A stretch of DNA of 64,000 nt. Source: an uncultured Burkholderiaceae bacterium (GTDB lineage Bacteria; Pseudomonadota; Gammaproteobacteria; Burkholderiales; Burkholderiaceae). The first letter of the stretch is position 1, and every line of letters begins with the position of its first letter. Below the pieces are notes generated by a model. The model had not been told where the DNA came from. It saw only the letters and a program-made list of their open reading frames with translations, and made no database searches. Where the stretch lies: positions 124,001 through 188,000 of the forward strand of contig CALMPB010000400.1 in assembly GCA_937871985.1 (NCBI GenBank), read 5' to 3'. Both the position numbers and the translations under genes were made by a program. Positions 9,304-17,425 of the stretch are shown in pieces.

Positions 9304-10377
9304 ATGTCTCTCAATCACGTTTTGTGTTTTGACCATTTGCCGGTCGGTAACACGGACACCGTTGCCGCAGCCTTAGGTCGCGGCTGGGTTTACGGCGGGT
9401 TCCCTGGCACCATCGGTACAACCCAACCAACTGTTAACCAGACGTTTCTGCTTTCGTATCTGCAAGATGCGGTAGCAGGCCAAACAGCTGGTCGCTGGCT
9501 GACCTTGGGCAGTGCCCTCACTCCTAGCCGAATGGATGTGCATAATTGGCGCATCCAGCAAGGTGAGGTATTTGACGTAACCACGCCCCGCAGTATTGTG
9601 GGGTTTCGGATGCGTAAGATTGCGACTACACTCGCGTTCAACTTTGTGTGGTTTGCCAATACCGGTGTCTTGAACAATAGGGACGATGCCGCGCGTTTCC
9701 AGGATAACGTCGATTACTATGTGGAATTCGTGATCGATCGGATCGAGAACTCGCTCACCGTTTACGTGGATGGCGTCTTTTACAAGACGCTCGCCATGAA
9801 CAATGCGCTGCTGGTCTCACCGACTACGCAACTCATTTTTCACAATACAGCGGCAATAAACACGACTCTTACCACAACGCTGCAGCTCAAGGACATCTAC
9901 TTCATCGACGACACGCAGGATTCTACGCCTTGCACGCGTCTGGGCGCGATCACGCCTCGCCGTATGACGGTGTCGGCTGTAGCAGCTGCCACGGGTTGGG
10001 CGAATGCAGGCACGGTCTTTAACGGCCTGATTACTACTGCAGCTAATTCGGTAACGCCTGTCGTATCCTCGCCCGATTCACGTGACCCAGTCACCGCAGA
10101 TCTTGCAGTGGCTAACGTGGCTGCAACTGACCGCATCATCGCAATCACTACCGCGCTCAGCGGTCGTCGCACTTCTGCCAATACTGCCCAAATCGAGCCC
10201 ACGCTGCAATTGGGTGCGAGTCAACGTCTGGGTAAGAATGCGGCTTGGGCCACCACCAACACGATGGAATTTTGCAAGCCCTTGGGCGTGCATGCTCAGG
10301 CAGCTGACGGAACTCCCTGGACGCTGGCCAAACTCACGGCTTCTAAGCTTATTCTGAAGCCCACGCTGGGAGTCTAA
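9304..10377 (+). CDS. Virion protein, jelly-roll-like family A (third copy)
   Basis: A 357-residue protein related to the genes at 5225 and 6303: LCFDHLPVG at the N-terminus, YVEFVIDRIENSLTVYVDGVF, LKDIYFIDDTQDSTPC in place of the DDTEDDTLC motif, and a WTLAKLTASKLIL end. It is more diverged than the first two copies, and the LamG-bearing gene at 7390 separates it from them. Likely another surface or tail decoration subunit. Confidence 0.7.
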   Translation: MSLNHVLCFDHLPVGNTDTVAAALGRGWVYGGFPGTIGTTQPTVNQTFLLSYLQDAVAGQTAGRWLTLGSALTPSRMDVHNWRIQQGEVFDVTTPRSIVGFRMRKIATTLAFNFVWFANTGVLNNRDDAARFQDNVDYYVEFVIDRIENSLTVYVDGVFYKTLAMNNALLVSPTTQLIFHNTAAINTTLTTTLQLKDIYFIDDTQDSTPCTRLGAITPRRMTVSAVAAATGWANAGTVFNGLITTAANSVTPVVSSPDSRDPVTADLAVANVAATDRIIAITTALSGRRTSANTAQIEPTLQLGASQRLGKNAAWATTNTMEFCKPLGVHAQAADGTPWTLAKLTASKLILKPTLGV

Positions 10378-10380
10378 GCC

Positions 10381-11640
10381 ATGTCGGAAATTGACGTACG
10401 GCAGCTTGTCAATTACGCCATCGTGGAAGATCCACCCAGGGTCGACGTGCGGCAACTGGTGCTCTACACCGTTACCAAGAATCGCGGCTACATGGCTGCT
10501 AAGACGAGCCGGGCGCTTTTGATTGATCTCATCAACCTCAATAGTCGAAAGACCTTTGCGGCCGATGATTTGATCTTAAGCGCGCCGGAAGCGCTGGTGG
10601 TTCTGGGTCCTCACGACACCAAGGTCACGGTTGAAGCAGTAACCAAGAGCGGCTATCGAGGCAGCATGCCGCTTTACTACAACCGAGCACCTATCGCAGC
10701 AGCCGTAGCGTCTCCTACGACCACACCCAACATCACAAGTGCGACAACTGTTCATGCCGCGATCGCAGCAATCAATACGCGATACGGTACGAACTTCACG
10801 ACTGATGACGTGGTGAACGGTCCGATAGCGGCGAACGCGTCGACAGTGAATCTGAAGGCGGCAGCCACGAGTTACGCGTATTCGCCTGGCTCGATCGTGT
10901 ATCTGGGCGCACAGCCAGTGGTCTTGGCTACAGCCGTGGCAGCGACGCAGATGCGTGGGTTCGACGTCTTCAATGACGATCCGTTCTTGAATACCACCAC
11001 GCTCATCATGAACATGATGGACGGTGAGGGTAAGATGCCGGTGGATACCTCGGCCAATCCGAAGTCTGCGTCGTTCCTGGGTTCGGGCATTTGGCTCTCC
11101 GGCACACCCGGCCCCTTTGGCGGTAGCAGTCTTTACGTGAACGGCACCAAGTCATTCCTGGAAGTGCTAAATGCCTACGGCGGTAACAAAGGGTTGGGCA
11201 ACCAACCCTTCACCATCGAGATGTGGGTCAAGTCTACCAACACCTCCTACGAGGCGATCTTTCATGCCGATGGTAGTGCGAATCAAGTCTACTCGGGAGT
11301 AATCGGAGCAGCTGCCGGTATCTTCGGTAGCTTCTATGGATCGGGTTGGGATCTGGCTGGCCAAGTGCCTTTCTCGTATACCGGTAACGGTTCGAGCTGG
11401 GTGCATATGGCGCTGAGTCGTACCGAGGCTGGTGCGCTGATTGGTTTCCGTAATGGCGTCGTTACGGGCCAGTTCGCTATGGGTACGACAGTGAACATCT
11501 CCAGCAATGCACCGGGGCGTTTCCTCATTGGCAACCAAACCGGTGGCTCGGCCTTCACGGGCAACATTGGACCGACTCGTTTGACGGTTGGCAAAGCGCG
11601 CTACACGGCAGCTTTCACTCCGCCTACGGCTCCGTTCTAA
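10381..11640 (+). CDS. Virion protein: family domain plus one LamG-like module
   Basis: A 419-residue protein. After a short leader (two copies of VDVRQLV(N/L)Y, residues 5-30) comes the family domain (LLIDLINLNSRKTF, TKVTVEAVTKSGYRGSMPLYYNRAPIA, AAINTRYGTNFTTDDV). A LamG-like module starts near residue 245 (PFTIEMWVKS, SWVHMALSRTEAGALIGFRNG, FLIGNQTGG, ARYTAAFTPP). The layout is a one-module version of the gene at 7390. Start at ATG 10381, directly after the previous stop. Confidence 0.76.
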   Translation: MSEIDVRQLVNYAIVEDPPRVDVRQLVLYTVTKNRGYMAAKTSRALLIDLINLNSRKTFAADDLILSAPEALVVLGPHDTKVTVEAVTKSGYRGSMPLYYNRAPIAAAVASPTTTPNITSATTVHAAIAAINTRYGTNFTTDDVVNGPIAANASTVNLKAAATSYAYSPGSIVYLGAQPVVLATAVAATQMRGFDVFNDDPFLNTTTLIMNMMDGEGKMPVDTSANPKSASFLGSGIWLSGTPGPFGGSSLYVNGTKSFLEVLNAYGGNKGLGNQPFTIEMWVKSTNTSYEAIFHADGSANQVYSGVIGAAAGIFGSFYGSGWDLAGQVPFSYTGNGSSWVHMALSRTEAGALIGFRNGVVTGQFAMGTTVNISSNAPGRFLIGNQTGGSAFTGNIGPTRLTVGKARYTAAFTPPTAPF

Positions 11641-11653
11641 GTAAAAAATACTT

Positions 11654-11665
11654 TTATCCTATGCG
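11654..11665 (+). promoter_or_regulatory. Possible late-promoter motif TTATCCTATGCG
   Basis: TTATCCTATGCG lies 59 bases before the start at 11724. Near-copies occur before the genes at 12334 (12297-12307) and 46732 (46665-46676). All contain TAT(G/A) after CC. A TATG core is described for late promoters of phiKZ-like phages; function here is inferred from recurrence. Confidence 0.35.
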
Positions 11666-11723
11666 TAATCCCTCCGCTTTTGGAGGCGCTACGTAGTCTC
11701 ATCTTCCCTTCCTAGGAAACGTC

Positions 11724-12233
11724 ATGCAAATCGATATCGCCAAGACCGGCCCGGAGAACGTGTTCGCCCTGGTGAACGCGGCCAACGCAGGCCTGACGCT
11801 GGACGCAACCAAGGTCACGCTCGGCACTCCCGTCGTGCGTACCCCGGATGCCAATCCGCACAACACCACCATCACGCTGACCGCCATCGCCGAACAAGGC
11901 TACACCGGCACCGTGGACATCACCCTGACCCGCCTGGGCATGGGTACCGGTGTCACCACTCCCGACTTCGACTTCGTCATCACCACCGACGACGCGGCTG
12001 CCTTCAAGACCCAGGTCGCCACCCAGCTCGGCCTGGTTGAAAGCGAAATCGTCATCGTCGGCACGCTGCCGACCGAAGGCAACTCGGGCACCGTGACCGT
12101 CGCTGGCATCGCCGGCAGCTTCCTGTACCTGCCCACCACGCAGACGCTGAACGTGGACTTCCCGGTCCCGCAAGAAGCGCTGACTGACGCTGTCGCCACG
12201 ACGCAGATGGACGGCTTCGACGCCGCCGCTTAA
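11724..12233 (+). CDS. Single-domain virion protein, probably abundant
   Basis: A 169-residue protein that is only the shared N-terminal domain of this cluster: VFALVNAANAGLTLD, NTTITLTAIAEQGYTGTVDITLTRL, FKTQVATQLGLVESEIV, and ATTQMDGFDAAA, which matches the ATQMRGFDVF linker in the gene at 10381. Codon use is much more C-ending than in its neighbours, which in phages often marks highly expressed virion proteins. It has a private upstream gap with a promoter-like motif and a strong terminator after it, so it is probably a single-gene unit. Major tail or decoration protein is a guess. Confidence 0.72.
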   Translation: MQIDIAKTGPENVFALVNAANAGLTLDATKVTLGTPVVRTPDANPHNTTITLTAIAEQGYTGTVDITLTRLGMGTGVTTPDFDFVITTDDAAAFKTQVATQLGLVESEIVIVGTLPTEGNSGTVTVAGIAGSFLYLPTTQTLNVDFPVPQEALTDAVATTQMDGFDAAA

Positions 12234-12257
12234 TCAGCCATACGGTCTGCTTTAAGC

Positions 12258-12290
12258 AACACCAGGGGGCTTCGGTCCCTTGGTGTTTTA
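12258..12290 (+). terminator. Rho-independent terminator with UUCG loop
   Basis: AACACCAGGGGGC (12258-12270), loop TTCG, then GTCCCTTGGTGTT (12275-12287): a 13-bp stem with two G-T pairs, followed by TTA. TTTATGCC at 12287-12294 is the recurrent terminator tail. Confidence 0.85.
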
Positions 12291-12333
12291 TGCCGCTTAT
12301 CCTATAGTCCCTGTTTGCACTAAGGAAACGACC

Positions 12334-12756
12334 ATGTCGATTGCCGATAAAACTACCGCCCTGCTTGCCGCCATCGACGCGTACGATGACGTGAAAGTCT
12401 CGACCGCCAAATCGCTGGTCAAAGAACTGAAGTACACCGTGGCCGCTACCCGTAACGCTACCGGTAACGTCTCGATCGACCTGTCGACCGCCACCGAGTT
12501 CCCGATCACCGTGACCGGCAACACCACGTTTGCCTTTACCGGTAAACCCGCTGCGGGTGAAACCCGTACGAGCTGGTTGCGTCTGACCAATGCTGGAAAC
12601 TTCACCCTGGCCTTTCCTGCCGGTACTCGTGTCTCGGGCGGTACGTGGCCTGACTTCACCGCCAACGGCGTGGATCTGATCGGGGTGAAATACGACCCCA
12701 TCGCGGATGCATACCTGATCTTTGAAGCTGGTCCCGATATGAAACCCGGAGCGTAA
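12334..12756 (+). CDS. Small beta-rich tail protein
   Basis: Start chosen at ATG 12334 behind AAGGAAACGACC; the frame upstream runs into the terminator. The 140-residue protein has a short helix (residues 1-33) and a beta domain with VSIDLSTAT, TFAFTGKPAAGETRTSWLRLTN, FPAGTRVSGGTWPDFTANGVDLIGV. This GNT.F.FTG.PA.G...LTN.G...WP pattern is common at the ends of phage tail-fibre and minor tail proteins, so that is the likely class. It overlaps no neighbour and leads into the gene at 12759. Confidence 0.65.
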   Translation: MSIADKTTALLAAIDAYDDVKVSTAKSLVKELKYTVAATRNATGNVSIDLSTATEFPITVTGNTTFAFTGKPAAGETRTSWLRLTNAGNFTLAFPAGTRVSGGTWPDFTANGVDLIGVKYDPIADAYLIFEAGPDMKPGA

Positions 12757-12758
12757 TC

Positions 12759-13862
12759 ATGAGCATGGACTTGCTCGTGGCTACGCGTAAGCGTAACGTC
12801 ATTCCCATTGGGTACATGCCGGGGCGTCAGAATTCAGGATCGGCCACCCCGTTTGCTGCGACGCTGCTCGAAGTTCAACCCAGAAAGATCATTGCCAATC
12901 CGGCAGCAGTCGAAAGCTACACCGATCAAGTACAGTCTTGTGCGATTTCGCCAAATGGCAAGCAGATAGTCTATAGCGCTGCCTCGGGCCTGGCGGGTAC
13001 ACGACTGGCTTACTTCTCCCGGATCGGAGGGCTTTGGGGTCGGTATCCCGATCCTACGCAACCGTCTCAAGTGCCGAATAGCGTGTTCTTTACTGGTGGG
13101 GGTGAGTTTCTCATCCTCCTGTATAGCACTGCGCCCTGGGCAACCATTCTGTACAACACCGGCACCACGTTTGTCGAAGTGTTTTCTGGCGCCGGTCTTT
13201 TTGATCGCTACGTGCGTCACATCGACATCACGGTTAACGGCCAGAATCAATGCGAAATGACGGTGGTAGGCGGCAACTCTCAGACCGGAAGTACGTATAC
13301 TGGCGGGTATGTGAAGCGTTATGGCTTTGACCTGAATTTTTCTTTCTTATCCGAACTGTCTATACCGTCAGAGCTGAGTGATCAGGATTGGAAGACCAAG
13401 GCGTTTTACTCGCCAGATGGCGCGCTTTTGACGGTATTGCGTGATACGAATTCGTACGGGCCACGCCGGTTCTACGTTTATAGTCGTGCCAGTGACGGCT
13501 CACTCACGCTGCAACCCAATGGGCTGTCCGAAGCCACTGCCGATATGGCGGGCAGCTCCAGTTCGCAGTTTGTCTGTAATACGCCGCGCGACGAGCTAGT
13601 TACGTTTAGCAACGGACCGAATCAGACGATGCGAGTTTCCCGACGTAGCGGCGGCACGTACGTGTCTTACGCTTCGGTTAACTTGCCGTCGATTCCATTT
13701 CTACAACAGTACTATGGTCTTACGGATTACATGGCTTACGCCATGAGCGGAAACATCATAGTGGCTAAAATCGAAAATGGCCAGATCACACCGGTCCCAG
13801 GTTTGCAGACAAGCTCGCTTGCAACGCAAAACACGATGGCATGGTTTGGCCAAGTCACTTAG
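12759..13862 (+). CDS. Propeller-like virion protein
   Basis: A 367-residue protein with repeated blade-like segments: SCAISPNGKQIVYSAA, VFFTGGGEFLILLYS, AFYSPDGALLTVLRD and QFVCNTPRDELVTFS. These S.DG..L... patterns resemble WD40/TolB-type beta-propeller blades, although no canonical WD pairs are visible. Position between tail proteins and the DUF4376-like gene suggests a fibre tip or adhesin. Function inferred only from fold-like pattern and context. Confidence 0.6.
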   Translation: MSMDLLVATRKRNVIPIGYMPGRQNSGSATPFAATLLEVQPRKIIANPAAVESYTDQVQSCAISPNGKQIVYSAASGLAGTRLAYFSRIGGLWGRYPDPTQPSQVPNSVFFTGGGEFLILLYSTAPWATILYNTGTTFVEVFSGAGLFDRYVRHIDITVNGQNQCEMTVVGGNSQTGSTYTGGYVKRYGFDLNFSFLSELSIPSELSDQDWKTKAFYSPDGALLTVLRDTNSYGPRRFYVYSRASDGSLTLQPNGLSEATADMAGSSSSQFVCNTPRDELVTFSNGPNQTMRVSRRSGGTYVSYASVNLPSIPFLQQYYGLTDYMAYAMSGNIIVAKIENGQITPVPGLQTSSLATQNTMAWFGQVT

Positions 13863-13871
13863 GAGCATTCC

Positions 13872-14480
13872 ATGTTTGGAATTGTTGAAAACGGGAAGAT
13901 CGTGGAGTCGGGCTTCGATCTTCGCGAGCGGTTCCGTGGCAAGGCTTGGCCTAAAGACCTTGCCACAGTTAAGGACGAGGATTTGCCAGCAGGCGTGGTG
14001 CGTATCACCGTGCTCTCTGGCGAGATCCCGAAGTTCCAACGCCAGACGGGCACCAAATTCGTACCGCGTTCTGGCAAGTGGTATCAGGAACGCGTGATCG
14101 AGAACTGGTCCAGTAAAGAGGTTGCTGATTACCTTAAAGCCCAGGCCGGTCAGAAACGTCGAGAGATCGAACACGCTGGCGTGGCGCTGCCTAACGGCGC
14201 GGTGGTCGGTACGGATCTGGAAGACCAGAACCGCATCTCGGTGGCTTTGGCGAACTGGGATCTGGTGGGGATTGCGAAAGTCGACTTCAAAGCGAAGAAC
14301 GGCTGGATCAATGTTACCAAGTCCGATTTGCAGATCATCGTCAAAGTGATCGGCAAGCGCTTGCAAGAGCTCTTTACCGCTGAGCGCACGCACTGCGAAG
14401 AAATCGATCGTTTGCTGCGGGCTCCCGAAGCTTACGCTAATCTCGTGAGTTACGACACGAACGCTGGCTGGCCGGCATAA
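13872..14480 (+). CDS. DUF4376-like tail-associated protein
   Basis: A 202-residue protein. The C-terminal half (about residues 85-180) reads QKRREIEHAGVALPNG, DQNRISVALANWDLVG, VDFKAKNGWINVTKSDLQ and RTHCEEIDRL. This matches the DUF4376 pattern found at the ends of tail fibre or fibre-assembly proteins. The N-terminal part (GIVENGKIVE, LPAGVVRITV) also looks like phage tail proteins that carry this domain. It is the last gene of the structural block; its final codons overlap the GGCATAA element of the terminator. Confidence 0.7.
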   Translation: MFGIVENGKIVESGFDLRERFRGKAWPKDLATVKDEDLPAGVVRITVLSGEIPKFQRQTGTKFVPRSGKWYQERVIENWSSKEVADYLKAQAGQKRREIEHAGVALPNGAVVGTDLEDQNRISVALANWDLVGIAKVDFKAKNGWINVTKSDLQIIVKVIGKRLQELFTAERTHCEEIDRLLRAPEAYANLVSYDTNAGWPA

Positions 14481-14499
14481 GACCAGCTAAGGCACAAAA

Positions 14500-14529
14500 G
14501 CCCAGGGGGTTTCCCCTGGGCCTTATGCC
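14500..14529 (+). terminator. Rho-independent terminator closing the structural block
   Basis: GCCCAGGGG (14500-14508), loop GTTT, CCCCTGGGC (14513-14521). It is framed by GGCATAA upstream (14474-14480) and TTATGCC downstream (14523-14529). Confidence 0.85.
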
Positions 14530-14599
14530 GTGACTCTAAAAAATACGCCTCTGATCCATCCTGTAAGAGGCGGGCTTAAACCGTGAATGCAGATTTTTT

Positions 14600-14630
14600 C
14601 AGCGACATATTCTTCAGGTGAGATGCAGTA
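14600..14630 (+). promoter_or_regulatory. Promoter-like element ACATATTCTTC..GGTGAGA
   Basis: ACATATTCTTCAGGTGAGA (14605-14623) lies 38 bases before the ATG at 14661. Near-identical blocks occur at 48038 and 55339, also just after a terminator or gene boundary and before a new operon. The core resembles TATATTAC, the early promoter core of phiKZ-like phages. The 14531-14660 gap contains nothing else I recognise. Confidence 0.55.
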
Positions 14631-14660
14631 TTTATCTTACCTTTCTGAAGGAGAAGCACC

Positions 14661-15101
14661 ATGAATAAATCAAAGCTTGACGCTATCCTTGGAGTGACGA
14701 ATTGTACCGTCACGTTTGTGCCGAGGTCTTCTTACATCCCTTCGGTCGGGGAACGCATCTGGAAGGTGGCTAAACCCATCTTGGTTGCGATCCTGCTGCT
14801 GGGCCTCATGCTCTACGCCAGCATCCCCGATGCAAAGGCTGAAGGCGCGCCCAAGACCATCCCGATCATCGGGCTGGATGTGAACCACAAATACCCGGTG
14901 TACGACTTGGAAGGTGACCTCACCGACCTCACGTATTTCTCGGGCGACTACGTCTATCGGAGCGGGGATCTGTTCTCGCGCATGAAAGACATCAAAAAGG
15001 AAGACGTCAACCACAACGGCTACGTGTGCGAATTCATCTGTAAGGATTCGCAAGGCGCTGTCGTGGGACTGAACCCTGAGTTTCGGCACATCGCCAAATA
15101 A
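14661..15101 (+). CDS. Membrane-anchored protein of unknown function
   Basis: A 146-residue protein with a GAAGGAGAAG ribosome site. A single hydrophobic segment (about residues 38-55, ILVAILLLGLMLYASI) follows a short basic N-terminus. The rest is soluble and polar, with two cysteines in CEFICKD. First gene after the promoter-like element at 14605, so probably early expressed. I do not recognise the family. Confidence 0.65.
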   Translation: MNKSKLDAILGVTNCTVTFVPRSSYIPSVGERIWKVAKPILVAILLLGLMLYASIPDAKAEGAPKTIPIIGLDVNHKYPVYDLEGDLTDLTYFSGDYVYRSGDLFSRMKDIKKEDVNHNGYVCEFICKDSQGAVVGLNPEFRHIAK

Positions 15102-15120
15102 CCCCTCTCCCCCTAATACC

Positions 15121-15131
15121 AAATACAAGGA
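15121..15131 (+). promoter_or_regulatory. Recurrent leader AAATACAAGGA
   Basis: AAATACAAGGA precedes the ATG at 15138 by 6 bases. The same or nearly the same block precedes the genes at 15869, 16247, 26396, 45171, 58092 and 63383. AAGG is the ribosome site; the conserved AAATAC in front of it goes beyond what ribosome binding needs. Confidence 0.55.
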
Positions 15132-15137
15132 TTTACC

Positions 15138-15461
15138 ATGCACCACATGACTGTCAAAACGGATGCCGAGCTGCGCGAACTCTGGCCTGACCACGACCTC
15201 GAGACTGCGCGCGAGCTGCAAACCAATCTCGAGATGGCGTACGCAGCGACCGAGACGCTGAACCTGGACTTTCTGTTCCTCTACGTGCGCGCCAAGTACA
15301 TTCGTCAACTGATCGATGAAGAAGGCAAGAGCGTTGCTGAAACCGCGCATCTCGTTGGTTGCGATCCGGTCCAAACGGAACTGATCTACGCCGATGCGAC
15401 TAACCCCGATCCGCAAGGCGGTCTGAACGCATTCATCATCCCGAACAAGTACCCGACCTAA
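15138..15461 (+). CDS. Small helical protein with possible HTH
   Basis: A 107-residue acidic, mostly helical protein. Residues about 55-83 (YIRQLIDEEGKSVAETAHLVGCDPVQTELI) have the spacing of a helix-turn-helix of the kind that ends in a recognition helix after LVGCD. This suggests DNA binding but is weak. Preceded by the AAATACAAGGA leader and followed 2 bases later by the gene at 15464. Confidence 0.6.
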   Translation: MHHMTVKTDAELRELWPDHDLETARELQTNLEMAYAATETLNLDFLFLYVRAKYIRQLIDEEGKSVAETAHLVGCDPVQTELIYADATNPDPQGGLNAFIIPNKYPT

Positions 15462-15463
15462 CC

Positions 15464-15790
15464 ATGGACAACCAACTGGCGATTATCGCAGATCGGATTC
15501 GCAACCAGATCGTGCAAGACTGCGAAGCGCATGGCCTGGATGTTTTCCAGATCAAGGTCAGGCGCTATCCGATCATCGGGTACTTCTGCTACGAGATCTC
15601 GGTGCGACCCGAGGACTCCGAGCGCAACCAAGCGCTCCTTTCCAAATACCGGCATCTGAATTACGCCGCGTTGCTGGACCATCAACCCTGCCGGGCGTTT
15701 GTCTTTTCCTACGTGAAAGGCCAGCGTCCGTCAGTGGTGCTCGAACCTGTCAAGGGCGTACACGAGACGTTTGTCTTCGCTGCGACCTGA
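15464..15790 (+). CDS. Hypothetical protein
   Basis: A 108-residue soluble protein (MDNQLAIIADRIRNQIV start) with no membrane segment and no motif that I recognise. It follows the gene at 15138 by two bases and ends at a terminator, so the two are co-transcribed. Mixed alpha/beta composition. Confidence 0.6.
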   Translation: MDNQLAIIADRIRNQIVQDCEAHGLDVFQIKVRRYPIIGYFCYEISVRPEDSERNQALLSKYRHLNYAALLDHQPCRAFVFSYVKGQRPSVVLEPVKGVHETFVFAAT

Positions 15791-15800
15791 CGACCCGTTT

Positions 15801-15836
15801 GGGGTTGGTTGAGTCTCTGACTCCCACCCCTCTTTT
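15801..15836 (+). terminator. Rho-independent terminator
   Basis: GGGGT-GG-GAGTC (15801-15815) pairs with GACTC-CC-ACCCC (15819-15830), closing a TCT loop with small bulges, followed by TCTTTTTCTTTC. Confidence 0.75.
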
Positions 15837-15868
15837 TCTTTCTTCAACTACAAATACAAGGTGTTACC

Positions 15869-16204
15869 ATGCAAACCCAACTCAGCACTCGCCCTGAACC
15901 CTCGTCTACCCAGAAAGCCTTCATGAGCGAGCTGCGTCAAGCCGGCTACCGCGAAGTTGCCAGCCGTGTCGATGAGATTGCCGCGTTCAGCAAAAGCATC
16001 GATCACAAGCACGGTCGCTACGTCCTGGAAGTGACGCTGCAAGATGCGCTCGAAGTCGGCGCTCTCATCGTGCGTATCAACGTGACCGGGTTCTACCTGG
16101 ACACGAACCCCACGGGCAGCTCCAAACACAGCGTCATGGTCCATCCTGACGTCGCGTATCTCGAATCGGTCGCCAAGCGCTGTTTCGAATCCCTGATCGG
16201 CTAA
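15869..16204 (+). CDS. Hypothetical protein
   Basis: A 111-residue soluble protein. It has a helical N-terminal half (QKAFMSELRQAGYREVASRVDEIAAF) and beta strands (RYVLEVTLQDA, ALIVRINVTGFYLD). Leader CAAATACAAGGTG precedes the ATG. No family recognised. Codons are strongly C-ending, suggesting good expression. Confidence 0.6.
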   Translation: MQTQLSTRPEPSSTQKAFMSELRQAGYREVASRVDEIAAFSKSIDHKHGRYVLEVTLQDALEVGALIVRINVTGFYLDTNPTGSSKHSVMVHPDVAYLESVAKRCFESLIG

Positions 16205-16246
16205 GCCGGTTTCTCACCCCACTCCAAATACAAGGATACAACATCC

Positions 16247-16984
16247 ATGAATAAGCTCTCTTTCGGTGACTTTCTGCGCATGCTCGTCGGTCGTCCGGTC
16301 AAGCGCCAAATCAACCTGGGCGTCGAAGTCAAGTTCTACAAGGAAGCCAATCCCTTCGGCGAACACGGCACGATCAACGTCACCCACATCACCCACGGCC
16401 TGGCAGGCCAGCCGGTGCGTTTCGTCTTCGTGGGTAAAGCCACCCCGCCCCAGCTCGATCGCGCAACCCTCGCCTACCTCTTCGATCAAGCCGAAGAGCA
16501 AGGCTACGTCGTGCACCACATCGAAACGTACGGCCGCAACAACGAAACCGTGTTCCAGGCTCCGCCCCACAACCCCGAAGTCATCCCGGCTGAGCTGCTG
16601 CGTCCCGAACCGGTCGCAGCTCCCCTCGATCCTGATGCCACGATCGAAGAGCCGGACCTGCTCGAAGCCGACGTGCGGATGTTCTACTACCGCCAAGGCA
16701 CGGTGCGTTACAAGGAATCGCGCAAAAAGCTCGCAGGCGAAGCCGTCGTACGCAAGTACAATGTCGCCGACATTCTGAACCGCTCGGACGTCCACGAAAG
16801 CATCGTGAACGAATACGCCTTCGTGCGTAAGGGCGATGGTGTCAATACTCCGCTCTGGCTCGGCATCAACGACCTGGCGATCCTCATCTCCAACACCGGC
16901 GGCGGCGAGTCCGCTACTCGAGTCCGTCTCGCTCTTGGCGGCTTTATCGAAACCATTCGCGGCCTGGCTACCCAGTCGCACTAA
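16247..16984 (+). CDS. Hypothetical protein
   Basis: A 245-residue soluble protein. The N-terminal part (FLRMLVGRPVKRQINLGVEVKFYKE) and a central region of beta strands are followed by an acidic proline-rich linker near residues 115-140 (VIPAELLRPEPVAAPLDPDATIEEPD) and a C-terminal alpha/beta part. The layout suggests two domains. No motif recognised. Carries the AAATACAAGGA leader. Confidence 0.62.
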   Translation: MNKLSFGDFLRMLVGRPVKRQINLGVEVKFYKEANPFGEHGTINVTHITHGLAGQPVRFVFVGKATPPQLDRATLAYLFDQAEEQGYVVHHIETYGRNNETVFQAPPHNPEVIPAELLRPEPVAAPLDPDATIEEPDLLEADVRMFYYRQGTVRYKESRKKLAGEAVVRKYNVADILNRSDVHESIVNEYAFVRKGDGVNTPLWLGINDLAILISNTGGGESATRVRLALGGFIETIRGLATQSH

Positions 16985-16998
16985 TTAAGGAGTGTCTC

Positions 16999-17313
16999 AT
17001 GCTGAGCACTGAACGCAACGTCAACGTGGGCACGAGCCCGCTCATGGCGCCCGAGAAACGACACGGCCTTGCCTGGGTTCGTAATGAAAACGGTGGCCAA
17101 CAAAGCCACTCGTTCATGGTCGATAACCCCGATGCCCTGCGCCGCCCCAACAACGCCACTGTTGGCCGGCTTTTCCGTCAGCTCAAGAAGATGGGTATCC
17201 ATGCCTTTCAGATCGAGCTGCACACTGACGACAAAATCCGTGTCTTCAAGCACGGCTACCTGCGCCCCGTGATGGTGGACTCTTCGCCTCGGCGGAGTTC
17301 CACACGCCACTAA
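16999..17313 (+). CDS. Hypothetical protein
   Basis: A 104-residue basic protein with an AAGGAG ribosome site. Contains GRLFRQLKKMGIHAFQIEL. It is the last gene before a strong terminator. No family recognised. Confidence 0.58.
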   Translation: MLSTERNVNVGTSPLMAPEKRHGLAWVRNENGGQQSHSFMVDNPDALRRPNNATVGRLFRQLKKMGIHAFQIELHTDDKIRVFKHGYLRPVMVDSSPRRSSTRH

Positions 17314-17325
17314 AGCGTGGGTAGG

Positions 17326-17358
17326 AAAGGGGTTCTTCGGAACCTCTTTTTTTTTTCG
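17326..17358 (+). terminator. Rho-independent terminator with long T run
   Basis: AAAGGGGTTC (17326-17335), loop TTCG, GAACCTCTTT (17340-17349), then an uninterrupted T tract to 17356. One of the most canonical terminators in the window. Confidence 0.9.
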
Positions 17359-17375
17359 TATTGAAATGAACTAAA

Positions 17376-17402
17376 ACTACATATTACCGAAGTGGTCACT
17401 GG
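17376..17402 (+). promoter_or_regulatory. Promoter-like element ACATATTACC
   Basis: ACATATTACC (17379-17388) lies between a strong terminator and the gene at 17426. It differs by one base from the phiKZ-type early promoter core TATATTAC plus flank. Distance to the ATG is 37 bases, as for the other copies. Confidence 0.55.
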
Positions 17403-17425
17403 TAAGAATCATAAAGAGAACTTCG

